A program made the position numbers and the translations under genes. Positions 10,701 to 23,300 of a stretch of 64,000 nucleotides of DNA are shown here, piece by piece. A model generated the notes under the pieces. The model was not told the DNA's origin. It searched no databases and saw nothing but the letters and a program-made list of their open reading frames with translations. Every line of letters begins with the position of its first letter. Positions within the stretch are counted from its first letter, which is position 1. The stretch is from NCBI GenBank assembly GCA_035222895.1, contig JAVYIG010000091.1, forward strand, positions 902,978 to 966,977, given 5' to 3'. The DNA is from Strongylocentrotus droebachiensis (Eukaryota > Echinodermata > Echinoidea > Camarodonta > Strongylocentrotidae).

Positions 10701-12914
10701 TTCCCTTCTGTATCATACTTTTTTCAATTTTAACAATTTTAACATTATGAAAACTATTCCTGTATAGTTCTTTATCAAAAGCAAACTATAATGACTTTTC
10801 TTTATTTTTAGTGTCCAATATAAGGAAATGTTGTTATTTACCAACTCTTGTGAAACCAATCTGCTAAATGTCAATTTTCAGAATGTATTTGTATGAAACT
10901 GGAATTGATTAGATTGTAATTACTCTCATTTTTGTTTTATTTGATTTCCCTGTAATCAAATTGCTGTGACCAAAAATTAACAAGTCCTGTTTAGCCGGGT
11001 AATCATTAGATTTCATTAACAAACCCTTTACAATTATTACCAATAAAAATTGCTGGGTCTGATCTAGCCAGACTATAGACTAAATCTCACATAGATTCTG
11101 TACATTAACATTCCCTAACAAAAACCATTGTTACGCTGGTTTAGGCTCGGTCCAAGCCATTAATGGATTGTATTCTATTACATTATAAACCCAATGCTGG
11201 ATTTACGCTTTTGTTAAAAATCTGGTTTTACAAAGGAAGTTAGTTGAGCTTCAAGTTTCCTCTCGTTAAACGTGATTTCAGACCCAGGGTCGAGTTTAAC
11301 TGAATTATTATGGACCAATTTTTTTTAAATAAAGGTTTCAAACAAGAGTCTGATCAAGTAGACTTAAATGATGGCTGCCCTTCAGGAGAAGGGTAAATAT
11401 TTGAACAAGTTAATATTAATAATCATGCAGGTATTTCATTCATTGTTGTTATTTTCACTCATTATTGATCTGTGGTCATGATGATTTTCATATTTTCCTG
11501 GTTTGTACAAAAGAAAGGTTACCTAATTACCTTGGTAAAGACCAGCACTAACACCCACACGCTAGTTTTGTTTAATATATTAATTTTCCAAACGATGGAA
11601 GCTACCATATTTGTGGCTTTGGATAAATAAAATAAAGCGATCAATTTCCTGGTCCCTATCCATTCATTTGATAATATATCAAAATAGAACACAAGGATTC
11701 TTATCATTCACATTCTTTGTTTATTTCTTCATTTTTTTTTACCTTGGCAAGTTTTTCACCAAGTTTGTAAACATGCACCCAAAACGTAATTTTGTTAGAC
11801 AAGCTATTAACTATGGTTCTTTTTTGCTTTACTTTTCATCCTGTTACCAATAATCTTCTGTGATATCCAATGTTATACTGCAAGCCTTTCTTTTTCCAAA
11901 TATTTTAGGTTCAGCATCAAAATCTTACCCAAATCAACACGATTAAGTCTTTTAGATATATGTTGATGTGAGGAAACTGATTAGAATTAACAAAAAAAAA
12001 AACATGCATTTGGGAGTACCTAAAGGATTTTTTTTGGGGAACGACTGATTATGAGGAAAAGGAAGTTTAACGCCAAAATCTAGGGTTGTGAGAGAGAAAC
12101 CAGTTGAATCACGGCGTATTTACACACATACAGTTAATGTCTTATTTACCCTAATTCAGCACCTGTGAGTAGCCTACATTCAGGAATAACCATTGTAATC
12201 ACAAATAAAAGAAAGAGGTTATGAATAGAAAAGTTACAAAACAGTCTGGGGTAGACGTGTTTTAATAGAGGAAATATATGCCAACAGTGATTTAGTTTCT
12301 ATTGCATGCCCTATTAAGCATGCAGTATAGATCTTTAGTAGTGTGGGGAATTTTGCTACATTAGTACATTGACTTTGGGTGCAGTCAAGGATTCAGTATT
12401 TCAAAATGGATTTCACAAAGGATAGTGTAATATGCTTCTGTCATGAGTTTGTTATGTAATAGAGTTACTTATTACTTTAAACATATTTAAGGGATTTAAA
12501 CAAACACACATGTACAATAGTTAAATAAAAGATAACATTCAACCAATAAGAGGAAAGGATGCAACATTAATCTGGAGCAACACGATAGCCAAGGACAGAA
12601 AAGAATTATTATAATCTTGATTTTGTGTAGCTTATATATATCCCTTGTACATGAATATGATTCCAAAGTAAAAATTGAAATAAATCTTCATGAATGAGAT
12701 TGTAGATTATCATAGATATTTTTTCAAATGTTTTGATGTTTGTATTACCCGCAGGGCAACTTGCCTGTAAAGTAAGATAATAAGCAACCATAATTTTGCT
12801 TTGCTCTCTCAGATATATTATCAAATGTAATTAACTACAACATGCCCCCCAGGAAGAAGACTTTCAAAGCATTGAATTCTATTCAACTGTGTTTGACTTT
12901 AGAAAAAGAAGAAT

Positions 12915-13085
12915 AGACAATTTTGCAAAATGTTATCAATGCACTGCCCTTTGTAAAGTGCCTCTTTACAAATCATTTCGTTCACCTGTTGCAAATAATT
13001 TTATTTCAATAGTCAGAATGCGAATAACATACTTTAATTGTTGCTTAGTAAGACAAACAGTATGGCTTGTCCTACCTAGCAACAT
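12915..13085. mobile_element. Diverged copy of the 266-bp foldback family
   Basis: Shared landmarks are CAAAATGTTATCAATGCACT, AAAGTGCCTCTTTACAAAT, TTTCAATAGTCAGAATGCGA and CCTACCTAGCAACA. The right arm has largely decayed. Confidence 0.65.
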
Positions 13086-14387
13086 GAAATGTATGAAATT
13101 CACATTCAACCATATTTCACTAGGAAAAATAATACCATACTTCATTTAAGTGTCATTTTAATGTGGGTAAAACAACTGCAAGAAGGTTGAAATAATTGAA
13201 GTAATAACATGACAAGGGGGAAATAGGTAATAAGGAAATGACCTTGAAATGTTAATGGGGTTCAAGATCAGGAAATCAAAGTTATCTTTTGAAAGTATTT
13301 TTAGGGATGACGGTGTTTGTCTACTTTGAGGAAGTTTTTTCCACATGATGAACTCAATGGGATTGATTGATCTTTGTTTGATATTTGTTTATAGGGGTAG
13401 GCTGTATGTTCCTGTACCTGGAGCAAACATAGGATGAACATGAAATCATGTCGGGTCATACGAGGAAGTATAGAAGCCAAGAGGGTGTGCCAGGAGTAAT
13501 GTGAGATGATAAGGGTTCTATATAACCCCCAGTGAACGGTCTACCAAATCAAATATAATACCTCTCTGATCGACCTCATCATATGTCATTCTGTCCCTCA
13601 TCGATTCAATGATGTTGGGGAAAAGTGGGGTGCTCAAGTGAGCTACCAGTATGTGTTCAACTTGTGATGACCATACATAGGAATCTATCTTTAACACTAT
13701 AGCAACTGCTTTCGAAAAATCAACCTTAGGCATTTTCAATAGGCTTGTGCATCACCCTTTGATGGCAATGACGTATAGCGTAATCTGAACATGATTTCTA
13801 TGGGACCCCTCCTTCCAAGCCCCCTCCCCCTTTGAGTATAGTAAGTACCGGTACCTATAAACCCTTTCTGCTTGCATACCCATATCACAATGTACTTTAA
13901 TTTAATATCCACCTGTATACGATACATATAGATGGCACAATGAAATGAAATCAGTCACATAGAGTTGAAGGATAATGACTCTGTACCCTATCAGAGGATA
14001 TGAGGTGCCTCACTTCTTGAAAACATCTAGCCATTTCCAGCATAATCGGTGTAAGAAGGTATTTTTTCGTTCATCCCCCTTTTTTCAGCCCCACATTCCT
14101 TATTCAAAATACAAAACAACCGCAAACTGGTTAATGGTTATATCTCCATTGTATGCAGAAATCAAAGCATGTATTGCAGTGAGGCATTTCATCAACAATC
14201 GAAAATGACTAAGCAGTAAATGATATATGGAGTTAGCGACCTGTGGGTATTATAGGAAACTGAGGTTGAAAATGATCTGTAAAATGCTGGGATGTTTACC
14301 AGTAGAATGAAGGATGAAATTACATGATGTAAACAGAAGCTGATAAACAAGTCAATTTATGAAGGTGGAATTGTCTGTTCAGACTTC

Positions 14388-14446
14388 AGAGCTAAAAGGG
14401 CGTTAACTCTGTATTAAAGTATATGAGTTAAAGCCCTTCTGGCTCT
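14388..14446. repeat. Short hairpin repeat, second copy
   Basis: AGAGCTAAAAGGGCGTTAACTC pairs with GAGTTAAAGCCCTTCTGGCTCT around a short AT-rich loop. It belongs to the same family as 3843-3906. Confidence 0.75.
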
Positions 14447-15109
14447 CAACAAACATAATGTATCAATTAATGATACTTGTAGATAGGTCATTATTACTTT
14501 ATGCACGGCTCATGTTACCTAAAAGAAAGCAGAAAATGCCAAGATGTTGTACATCATCGGATGATCAGACATTTGGTCAGAATAGCATTATTTCAGAGTG
14601 ACGGAAGACATTATGATATAGCTTATATATATCCCATTATTTATATACTTCTACTTCTCTCTCCTCACACAGACGAGTATAATACATGTTCATATCTGTG
14701 TTTAGAATGTATAGAATTGATGTGATATGACATGTATGTTTATATGCAACTGATCTAGAGTCGAAGCTTAAAATGAAGGGATAGCAGTCAATGGAATAAA
14801 TATGGCCCTCTTTGTGCATATTTGTGGAAGAGTTGTCCAAAACTAATACTTGAAACTTCCAAAAATAAATTATAGATCACAAATACAAACCTCTCATCGA
14901 ACACACTCACTAAAAATATATACTCATCTGATTTTTGTTTATTTTTGTAGATATTTTGAGAAAAAATGTGTATATAATCTTTGATAAAGATAGTTTTTCA
15001 GAAATAATGGATGGATGTACGTTGATAAGAGCAGGAAGCGGCTGTTTGGAGAAGAAAAATACAGCAAAGTGGGAGCTCCTTTTAAAGACTCATGAGATAT
15101 GCCTCTTTT

Positions 15110-15212
15110 AGTGATATTGCTCTTGAAAATGAATCATCTTTTAGTGATATTGCTCATGAAAATGAATCATCTTTTAGGGATATTGCTTATTAAAATGAAT
15201 CATCTTCATACA
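15110..15212 (+). repeat. 33-bp tandem repeat, 3 units
   Basis: Three successive units of the type CTTTTAGTGATATTGCTC + TTGAAAATGAATCAT occur. The third is slightly diverged (GGGATATTGCTTATT). Confidence 0.9.
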
Positions 15213-16241
15213 GCAAGACATTCCTGACTTCATTTAAGATATGCATTCATGTATTCATAAGATGTATCCTTCAATATGTTACTTGGAAGCAAAGTGTACA
15301 GGATTTTACATGAAATGTTTTTCTTCGTACATGTACTGTCTTTTTTTATTTTTTATTCAACAACGAGGAAGTGTGATGCATCAACTCAAATTGTGATGCA
15401 AAATTTTCTCAGATACTTGTATCTTTTTTTATCGAATGCTGATGTTTATGGTCAATGTTGTTCGCCTGTTTCATTATTCTTTTATAAATGTACATCATTT
15501 TGTGCATATATTCTATGATTGTGCTTACGACCGATTTCCCACCCCGTATACGATTTGATAATTATTATTTTTGATTTCATGTTGATGTACAGCTGCAGAT
15601 GATGTGCCTAACTGGTAAACCGTCTATGAGGGCAAATTACAATGTACAAATCACTCTTTATATCTTTATTTTTCTTCTGCTCTTTTTTAAAACGAATGCA
15701 CATGTATACATACCTATCTTATAATTATACTCTACAGGAACATTGTATTTCTATGGTCATATTCTTTTATCAGTGTCTTTCGTATGATTTTTTGCTGTTT
15801 TTACATCGATATATTGTAATGTTGTTATTGTGATGTCTATCCATCCGTACATGGCTCGGTTAATGTAAGGAGAAAAGGATACAGAAGGGACGGTTGAATG
15901 TGAAATTAAGCAGATGTCTTAAAATTTGTCAGTATTTTACGTCTGTTTGGAGTCAGAAGGTGTTACCTGCAGATTATGCAAACAAAAGGGTATTCATGAA
16001 GCACCTCCATCACTTTGGCAGCACTTATTCTAAAATGCACAAAGAGGCAGTGATGGTATCACGTAAAGGATAGTTATGCTTTGGTACCGGTACATTTCAA
16101 AAGTTTGTTCACCTTTGTGTGTTTGATCATAAAGTGAAAGAAGGAAGTAGCACCACATGAAGGAAATATGTTTGAAAACTGTTTACCAAATTTGTAACCC
16201 CAACATTTTGAGGGCTGAGGTATTAATGATGAATTGTCTGT

Positions 16242-16301
16242 TGAGAGATAGCCAGAAGGGCGTAAAATCATTATGAAATGATAGTCCCTTCTAGTTCTCA
16301 A
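16242..16301. repeat. Short hairpin repeat, third copy
   Basis: GAGAGATAGCCAGAAGGGCG faces CCCTTCTAGTTCTC. It is a diverged member of the 3843/14388 hairpin family, in inverted orientation. Confidence 0.6.
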
Positions 16302-17929
16302 TGTAGGGTATCAAGGACCCTAATGTATCGCTATGCTCTGATTACCAATGCTCTGTACCACTTAGATAAGTTATCAAAATGGGTGAGGATAACGGGCTCA
16401 TAAAAAGACTTTGAAATCAAACTCAGGAAATCTCATTAGCCTTGCATGTCGCCTTTTAGAATGTGCAAGCAATGACAGTGACATATCACATAATCAGAAC
16501 ACGCTATCTCTAGGAAATACAAGGAGGTATCGAAGTTCCCCTGAATCTGATTTCTTGAAAGTTGTTTGTGATCGTTATGAATGTTGATAAAAACAACCCT
16601 ACGATTCAATAATGCCATATACTTCTAGCATTTAAAATTTATGAAGTGTAAGGAGGATTTGTTATGAAAATGAATTAGTTTTACCATTGTGGAGAAATGG
16701 AGGTAAATAATAATGGGAATTATGAGACACAGTGATCTGTCTAGCTGCATGTCACTTGACAGATAGATGATGTTGTACGTTGGAAACCTAATTTTTAACA
16801 ATTTTTACATAATTTGTTTATACATTTATCATTTAATTGTAGTTTATTGCACAAGAGTGGACATTTGCTGGTTTTGGGGGTTGATATTGTGAAGATTTTT
16901 TTCTTTCTTTTGCAATTGATTTTGACAGAAGCTGCAAGGAAAGGGATTCATTGAGTACCAGGATTGATTGTTTCTTCCCAGGTTGTAAAACAGACTTTGT
17001 CTACCCATATTGGTTGATTATGCCATTAATACTGTTTGAAGAGACCATAACAATGCTTTGTGTATATATAAATATATATATGAAATGTATGTTCGATTGT
17101 CAGCCCGACTTTGTATAAAGGATGATTTATGTTTAATGTGTTACTTACTCTTCCTTTTTTTACATCGGAATATTTTTTTGAGAAGTAAATGTAAACAGCA
17201 TATACATGGTGCTATAGTTGATTTGGAAATGCTTGCAGTAATGATAAAACAGATCATTGATGGCACGTAATGATATTTTACGTGAAATGACATGAAATAA
17301 CCCATGTATGAATTTTTGTAATTATTTTTTAATTTTTGCTGGAATGATCACGAAGAACTTCGTGAATTGTGGACTTTTGTGATTTGTTTTGATGAAACTG
17401 AAAATGATATATGTAGTGTTGATGCAATAGGGATCGTCTACTTGTGTACTCAAAGTGAATGTCAACTCTATATGTGTGATGGAAGAAAATCCAACTCGCT
17501 TGAATAGAAAGTTTGCCTGAGGTTCATGTCATAGCAACAGAGCACCTTAGCTGTACAAAAGATAGCAAGGAAAAGGGGAATTGACATTTCCTCTCTTGTT
17601 TTCTACACCCCCTCCCAATAAATGGATCCCAGTTTTATTGTACTTCTTGAGAGGCCTCACTATGAATACACAAGTAAGCTATTACCGTTTTCAGATAATA
17701 TAAGTCAGTACGAGGTATGAAATTTGGTATATATAACCTGTGAATGTGTATTGTTATGATCTGAGTGTCTTTATAAAGACTCGGTGATGTTTTACATGTT
17801 GTTTTTAGAATGGGTATATATACTTTTCATTAAACATTATTGCTTGTATACAAACAAAATTCCAGCTTTGTTTTGTTATTTTGAGTCAAATGTTTATCAT
17901 TTATGAGCGAAGTTATTTAGTGATTTATC

Positions 17930-18500
17930 AGTCTGGCATTCAAGCAATCAGTCGGCCATTAAGTTATCCTAAACCCTCGTCTGTTGATATTAATCAGTTC
18001 TTTCATTAATTAAGCCATTTCAATCACTTCATCAACTGGTAAGAATTAATCTGTTATTCTATCGTGTAATCGGTCATTCAACTCAACCTGTTATCAAAAT
18101 CATTAAGAACCACTTCATCATTTATTCATTTAATCTCCTATTTTTCCAATCGTTTCAGCAATCAGACATATCAATCTACCATTACGCTTAGTTTTTCAAT
18201 CATTTATATCAATCTTGTCATCAATTTTGTTCAAGCTATATTTCATCAATCAGTCACATTCAATCACAATTGCCTCTACTCTTTTCAGTTGCCTTATTCA
18301 TTTATCAATCAGTCAATTCGTCATTAAATCAAGTTGTCATTTAACGCTCTAAACCACACATCTCACTGACTCGCTCACTATCTTACTATTTCCACTTTCC
18401 AATCGGTCATTCGAATCTGCCAATAAAAGTCTTTGTTTTATCAATCAATCATTTCAGTCAGTCATCAAACTCTTTAATTCTTCCATCAGGATCTCAATTT
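17930..18500. repeat. Degenerate CAATCA/CATTCA-rich low-complexity stretch
   Basis: Short motifs such as TCAATCAGTCATT recur irregularly for about 570 bp. It resembles an old decayed (TCAA)n tract, comparable to the cleaner (ATTG)n tracts at 38.6 and 45.5 kb. Confidence 0.6.
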
Positions 18501-19302
18501 CTAATTGAACCATTATTATCTTATATAATAGGGATGAATGAAGTAGCATTTCAATCAATACATTACAAGAAGAAATAAGTCAAAACAATCGCTTTGTTTA
18601 TTTATTTTATTGTTAATGACACGTAAAAAAAAATTCCTAGTAAAAAATAAGTTTTAATATCAAAAATCCTCCTTTCCAATCGTTTTGGTTAAAAAAAGGA
18701 AAAAAATTGTCATCCATTATATTCTAATCAACCTTCTGTCCATTATCACATTGTTTTTGTTTGTCTTCTTTTCTTTTATTGCTTTTAGCTCTGTGATAAT
18801 ATTGTTCATAAAAATATATAACTTTGTCCTTTTCTAGCTTAACAGTACGATATAAAGACACTATTAATTATGAGCTCTACAACACGTTATAAAAACAGCA
18901 AAATATATATTCTCCGAGATGATAGTTATATACATGTCGCCTTTAAGTACCACTGGGTAGCATGAAACGGATGTTTCATCCAAAATACATTTACCAACGT
19001 CAACTAAGAAATAAGTACAACAACCCACAAAATGCATAGATGAGAGACAAGTAGAGGAGTAACAAGAAAGACAAAATGGCGTCACGCGGTCATTCGTTTG
19101 CTTATCCACCTGTTCTTGCAGTAATATTGGATAATTACAATGCTATAACAAGTTCCGATAGTTCAACGGACTACACATATTAACAAATTAGACACTGTTT
19201 GTATAGCTAGCTAGAACTATGCTTATTGCCGAAAAAAATCATTAGAAAAGTACAATTTATTTTTTAAATGTGATCCAACTAATATCATTCTTTAATGGAT
19301 CA

Positions 19303-19614
19303 GGGGGGTGTTTCACAAAGATCCTAAGTAGAACTTAACTCTAAGTTGGACTTAAAAATTATGGAAAGCCATTAGCATCCTTGAAAACATTTTGTAAAAG
19401 TTACTTTAAAAGACATAAAATGTTGATTCAAATCATTCATATTTTCTATTATCATGGGAGATTCTATGTTCTTGATGTGAAATTTATAAAAAGTCTAAAA
19501 TACTTGAATTTCTGCTTTTGAATATATTTCATTTTAAGGCTCCAATGGCTGTCCATAATTTTTAAGTCCAACTTAGTGTTAAGTTCTACTTAGGATCTTT
19601 GTGAAACACCCCCC
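19303..19614. mobile_element. 312-bp foldback MITE with ~70-bp inverted ends
   Basis: The ends are GGGGGGTGTTTCACAAAGAT and ATCTTTGTGAAACACCCCCC. The inverted match continues through CCTAAGTAGAACTTAA and TCCAACTTAG towards AATGGCTGTCCATAAT. The middle is AT-rich and non-coding. It lies about 440 bp beyond the DUOXA stop codon. Target-site duplications are not clear. Confidence 0.88.
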
Positions 19615-19810
19615 AGGTCTGGATTGATGACATGTTTTGATTTGTATCAAAATTGAGAAATGCTTCTCCTATTTGCGCCACTTTCTGTTCCTAGTGCCAC
19701 TACATGTTGGCTATAGTACTGGTTGTTTGTAAGTCACATCGACACCTGATTAATAAAGGATTCCTCTAATTGCTGTACCGTCTTTCTATAACAAACAATT
19801 TATGTGTTGC

Positions 19811-19816
19811 TTTATT
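19811..19816 (-). promoter_or_regulatory. Candidate DUOXA poly(A) signal
   Basis: TTTATT on the plus strand is AATAAA on the minus strand, about 240 bases after the predicted DUOXA stop. It is the nearest canonical hexamer I noticed in the right orientation. Confidence 0.4.
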
Positions 19817-20055
19817 CATTTTTTTCCTGTTTTAAAAATACTTAGAAATTGATTGCGCTATTCATCTACTCGTTCAAAGTCAAAGACAAAGACAATGGCA
19901 GATTTAAATATGTACAAACAATACACGAACTCAAATTATACAAGACACATGTAGTTAGACATCCAGTTTTCTGTTAATGACGTCATAAACGAAGACAAGA
20001 GATGGAAGGGGAGGGAGCATCAAATATATTATTTCAAAGAAGGGATTGCGATGAT

Positions 20056-20334
20056 CTATGGATTGAGTTCACCTCCAAGCGAGATAGCAGCATCACTGAG
20101 TGGACGATCATCCTTGCCGTTCTCATATACGTTCTGTTGTTGGTCGTTGCCGTTCTCATATACGTTCTCTTGACTGGTCTCGCCCATCTCCATCCCCTCA
20201 CCCTCATCCATGCCTTCGTTTATATGTCCGTTGTCGGACTTTTTGGTGAATCGCCCAGCACTTCCAGTGGAATCCCCTCTTGGGTGTTTCTTTTTTGTTG
20301 TTCGCTTGCTCTTTGACTTGTAGGAGTAGACGAT
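20056..20334 (-). CDS. DUOXA: DUOXA exon 9, charged C-terminal tail
   Basis: After the acceptor CTTATTAG a 93-codon open frame runs to TAG. It starts IVYSYKSKSKRTTKKK (basic) and becomes acidic (NEGMDEGEGMEMGE). A duplicated VYENG motif occurs at about residues 453-457 and 464-468. This frame needs an exon 8 phase of 0. With the stronger-looking GTATGT donor at exon 8, translation would instead run ESSTPTSQRAS... and stop at TAA 20222-20220. The long open frame and its in-frame repeat favour the first reading. Confidence 0.6.
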   Translation of the reverse strand: MVYSYKSKSKRTTKKKHPRGDSTGSAGRFTKKSDNGHINEGMDEGEGMEMGETSQENVYENGNDQQQNVYENGKDDRPLSDAAISLGGELNP

Positions 20335-23300
20335 CTAATAAGCAAAGAAAATAGCAAACAAAACTTCCATTACTTTCCATAATAGTTACTCCAATCGTTA
20401 TCTGAAATAAAATTCTTTGCAGTCTCTGCTATTCCAACATGAAAGTAAATAAGTTAAAATGTGTTTCCTATTTCCAAATTTGAAAGATTTATCTAGGCAT
20501 CAACAATAAGCTTATCTTTGTGTTCACCATTCGTATCCATAATTTTCTTTCTGAACATTACCTTGAATAAAATATTGCTCCACTGAAAATGTCACAAATA
20601 AATATTTCTCCATACACGGTTAAGAGAAGTTTAACGTAAAATACCGCTTCTAAATAACTTCTCCCTAAAAAGCTTACGTTCTGTAAGGGTATTATGAGAC
20701 CAATTCATTATAGTTGAAAGTATATATATAATGCGTAAAAAGCGTTTCAAACCAGAATCGATTTATGAGGCAACAATTATCATTACCGTACATTTGCTTT
20801 CGGTAAATTTAATACGAATCATGCAAGTCAGATGGCAAATGATCATGCAAAGGAAAAAGGAAGAAAAACGAAAATAAAATTGAAATGGCAGATGTAAAAA
20901 AACAGACATGTAAGACATTACCAAATGAATTTAGCGGAATATGTCAAAATGTTGACCGATCAAAATGCATACATGCTATCCAACAAGCAAAAATAACAGA
21001 TCCCTATACATGGATCATAACTCATATTCATGGATGCAAAGGGGATATAACTTTCAGCTGACTTTCGAGGTATGTTTTCAAATGTATGATTTAAGCAAGA
21101 CCATATATCAGCCCATAATTATGATGGCCGTTGTAACTACATGATACCAGAAAGGTTTTTAGATGTTTTAAGAATAAAGAAAGGTCCTGAAAAGCAGGCA
21201 AAACTTCTTTTTTGTATCATTAATATTCTTTTTATAATAATAAGAAGAGAAAACAGACATTCAAGAGTAAGCATCGTAAAAAAGCGTACAAGTTTGAATT
21301 GAGGAAGAGACTTTAAATTATATAATTCACGATTTAAACAAAATTAAGAAATGCAAGTGTTTGGGCTGTAATTAGCACATTAAGGCAGATCAGAACAAAG
21401 AAGGTAAAAAAAAGATGCATGCATTTTAATGCCAATTGATTAACGTGTTGATTACATAACAAATTTGCATGCAATAATTATGCTACAGCTTGTATTCTCT
21501 GAATAACGAAGGAGTTACCAGCACATCCTTGGAATAACTAACACAAGCTTAGAAATGAACAAAAATGTAATAATGACATGTACTTCAGTAAGCTATACGA
21601 ACAAAATAATAATTCAAAACATTATGAAGACATGCTATTACTACTGTTGCTGTTTCCTGCTACTGCTCATACTACGGCTGTCACTGTTTCCTTTGCTTAG
21701 CTCTTGATGCTAATACTAATAGTAAAGTGTCAGAGTAGCATTTTTTGTTTGTTAAAGCAAGATAACTGATTTACAATGAGTTTCCAGAACTCGTAAACAT
21801 ATCGTTGATAATTCAGTCGCAAATGCCAATGCAAATTATCCTTTGAAAAATCTTAAAACATGATCAAAGGTCATACTAATCACCTAGCCGTTTCGAGAAA
21901 AGTTTGGAAAACAAAGTATATGGAAGTGAAATAATAGACCAACGATATTGCAGTGAAACATAAGACTCTTTAAAAAGAAGGAAAAAATAAAAACTACATT
22001 TTAAAGAAAAAGCACTACTTTGTTTTTTTACTGAAAGTGCTGCAGGTCCTATTTTGGCGGAAATATACAGGATGCACATTTGTGAAGAAAATAAATAGCA
22101 AAGAACTAGTTTGCTTTCAGCTTTAAATGATCTGCCTTTTCATAAAACAAAAATGAAACATGCATACCTCGTACTTCATTGATAAATTGTTGATATGTAA
22201 ATTCATAAAGAAATGAAACAAAACAAAAATAAGTGCGTGAGAAATAATAATATTTATGAGTAAATCTTGCAAGTGAAGGTGGCAACTGTCTGTATAACAT
22301 GCACTGGGGATGTCATTTAATGTCAGGCATGTTACGTATGACATCAAGGTTTATATGCCATTAGGATGACTAGTGTCACGTTTTGCGTGTCACCACTGTA
22401 GATAGTACACTCGAATGGGAGTAACACTGCGTAACGGATGTAAACGAAAATGAAACTTGATAGTTACGCAAGTTACACGTGATAGTTGTGAGGATATGAC
22501 ATCTGAATGTGATCGGGTGTCACACACCGTTTCTGAACGTGACAAATGTTGGACATGCTTCCGGAATGCAGGTGTCACACAGTTATGCGTGACAACTGTG
22601 TACATTATGCATGTGTAACGAAATGTGAAATGAGCGTCTTGCGTGTTCCAGGTGTATGCATAACATTGGAATGTAAGTGTGTAACGATGGACGTGCCAAT
22701 GACATGCAGATCAGACATGCTGAAAATGAAAATAAAGCGTGAATCGATGAAATGTTAATGTAATAGAGAACCCAACATACTCCTCCACTTCGTCGCCTTC
22801 GTCGATGATGTCGGCTGGCCCGTTACCTCGCTGTGTAGGACGCGGTCGACGCCTTGACTTAGCAAAGCGTGATTGGTGTCGAGATTTGTACTCGAACTTC
22901 CCCTTAATAGGTTCGGGCGGAGGTGACTGACAAACCTGCTTACAATACCCGCGGGCCAAAGAGGGTTCGGAGGGGTTAGGAGGAGAAAAGAGTGCAAGAA
23001 ATAAGGGAGAGATAAACTACACAAGATACAGAGAGCAAGAGTTATAAAAAGAAAACTAATTAAGAGAATTCTAATGATACGTTAGAAGATACTATAGGAG
23101 GGGAGGATAATTGAAAGAAGGAGTACATTTTAGTCGTCCGTGATAAAGGAAAGAAAGAAGTAAAGGGTAAGAAAACTGGAGTAAGAAATGAAAAACTTGT
23201 TTGTAAAAAAGAAAAGTTAGTGATGGAAAGTGTTCCGAAAAGGTTTAGATTGGAAATCGTCACATACGTTATCGCATTATTTTAACGGCAAATTAACATA

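Larger units (their letters stand above)
6978..20055. other. Intergenic region without a supported gene
   Basis: I find no convincing exon in this 13-kb interval. It holds the listed hairpins, foldbacks, a CT microsatellite, a three-unit 33-bp repeat and a degenerate CAATCA-rich stretch. The rest is AT-rich sequence with no visible structure. CERT1 and DUOXA point towards each other across it, so both 3' UTRs should end near its edges. Confidence 0.65.
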
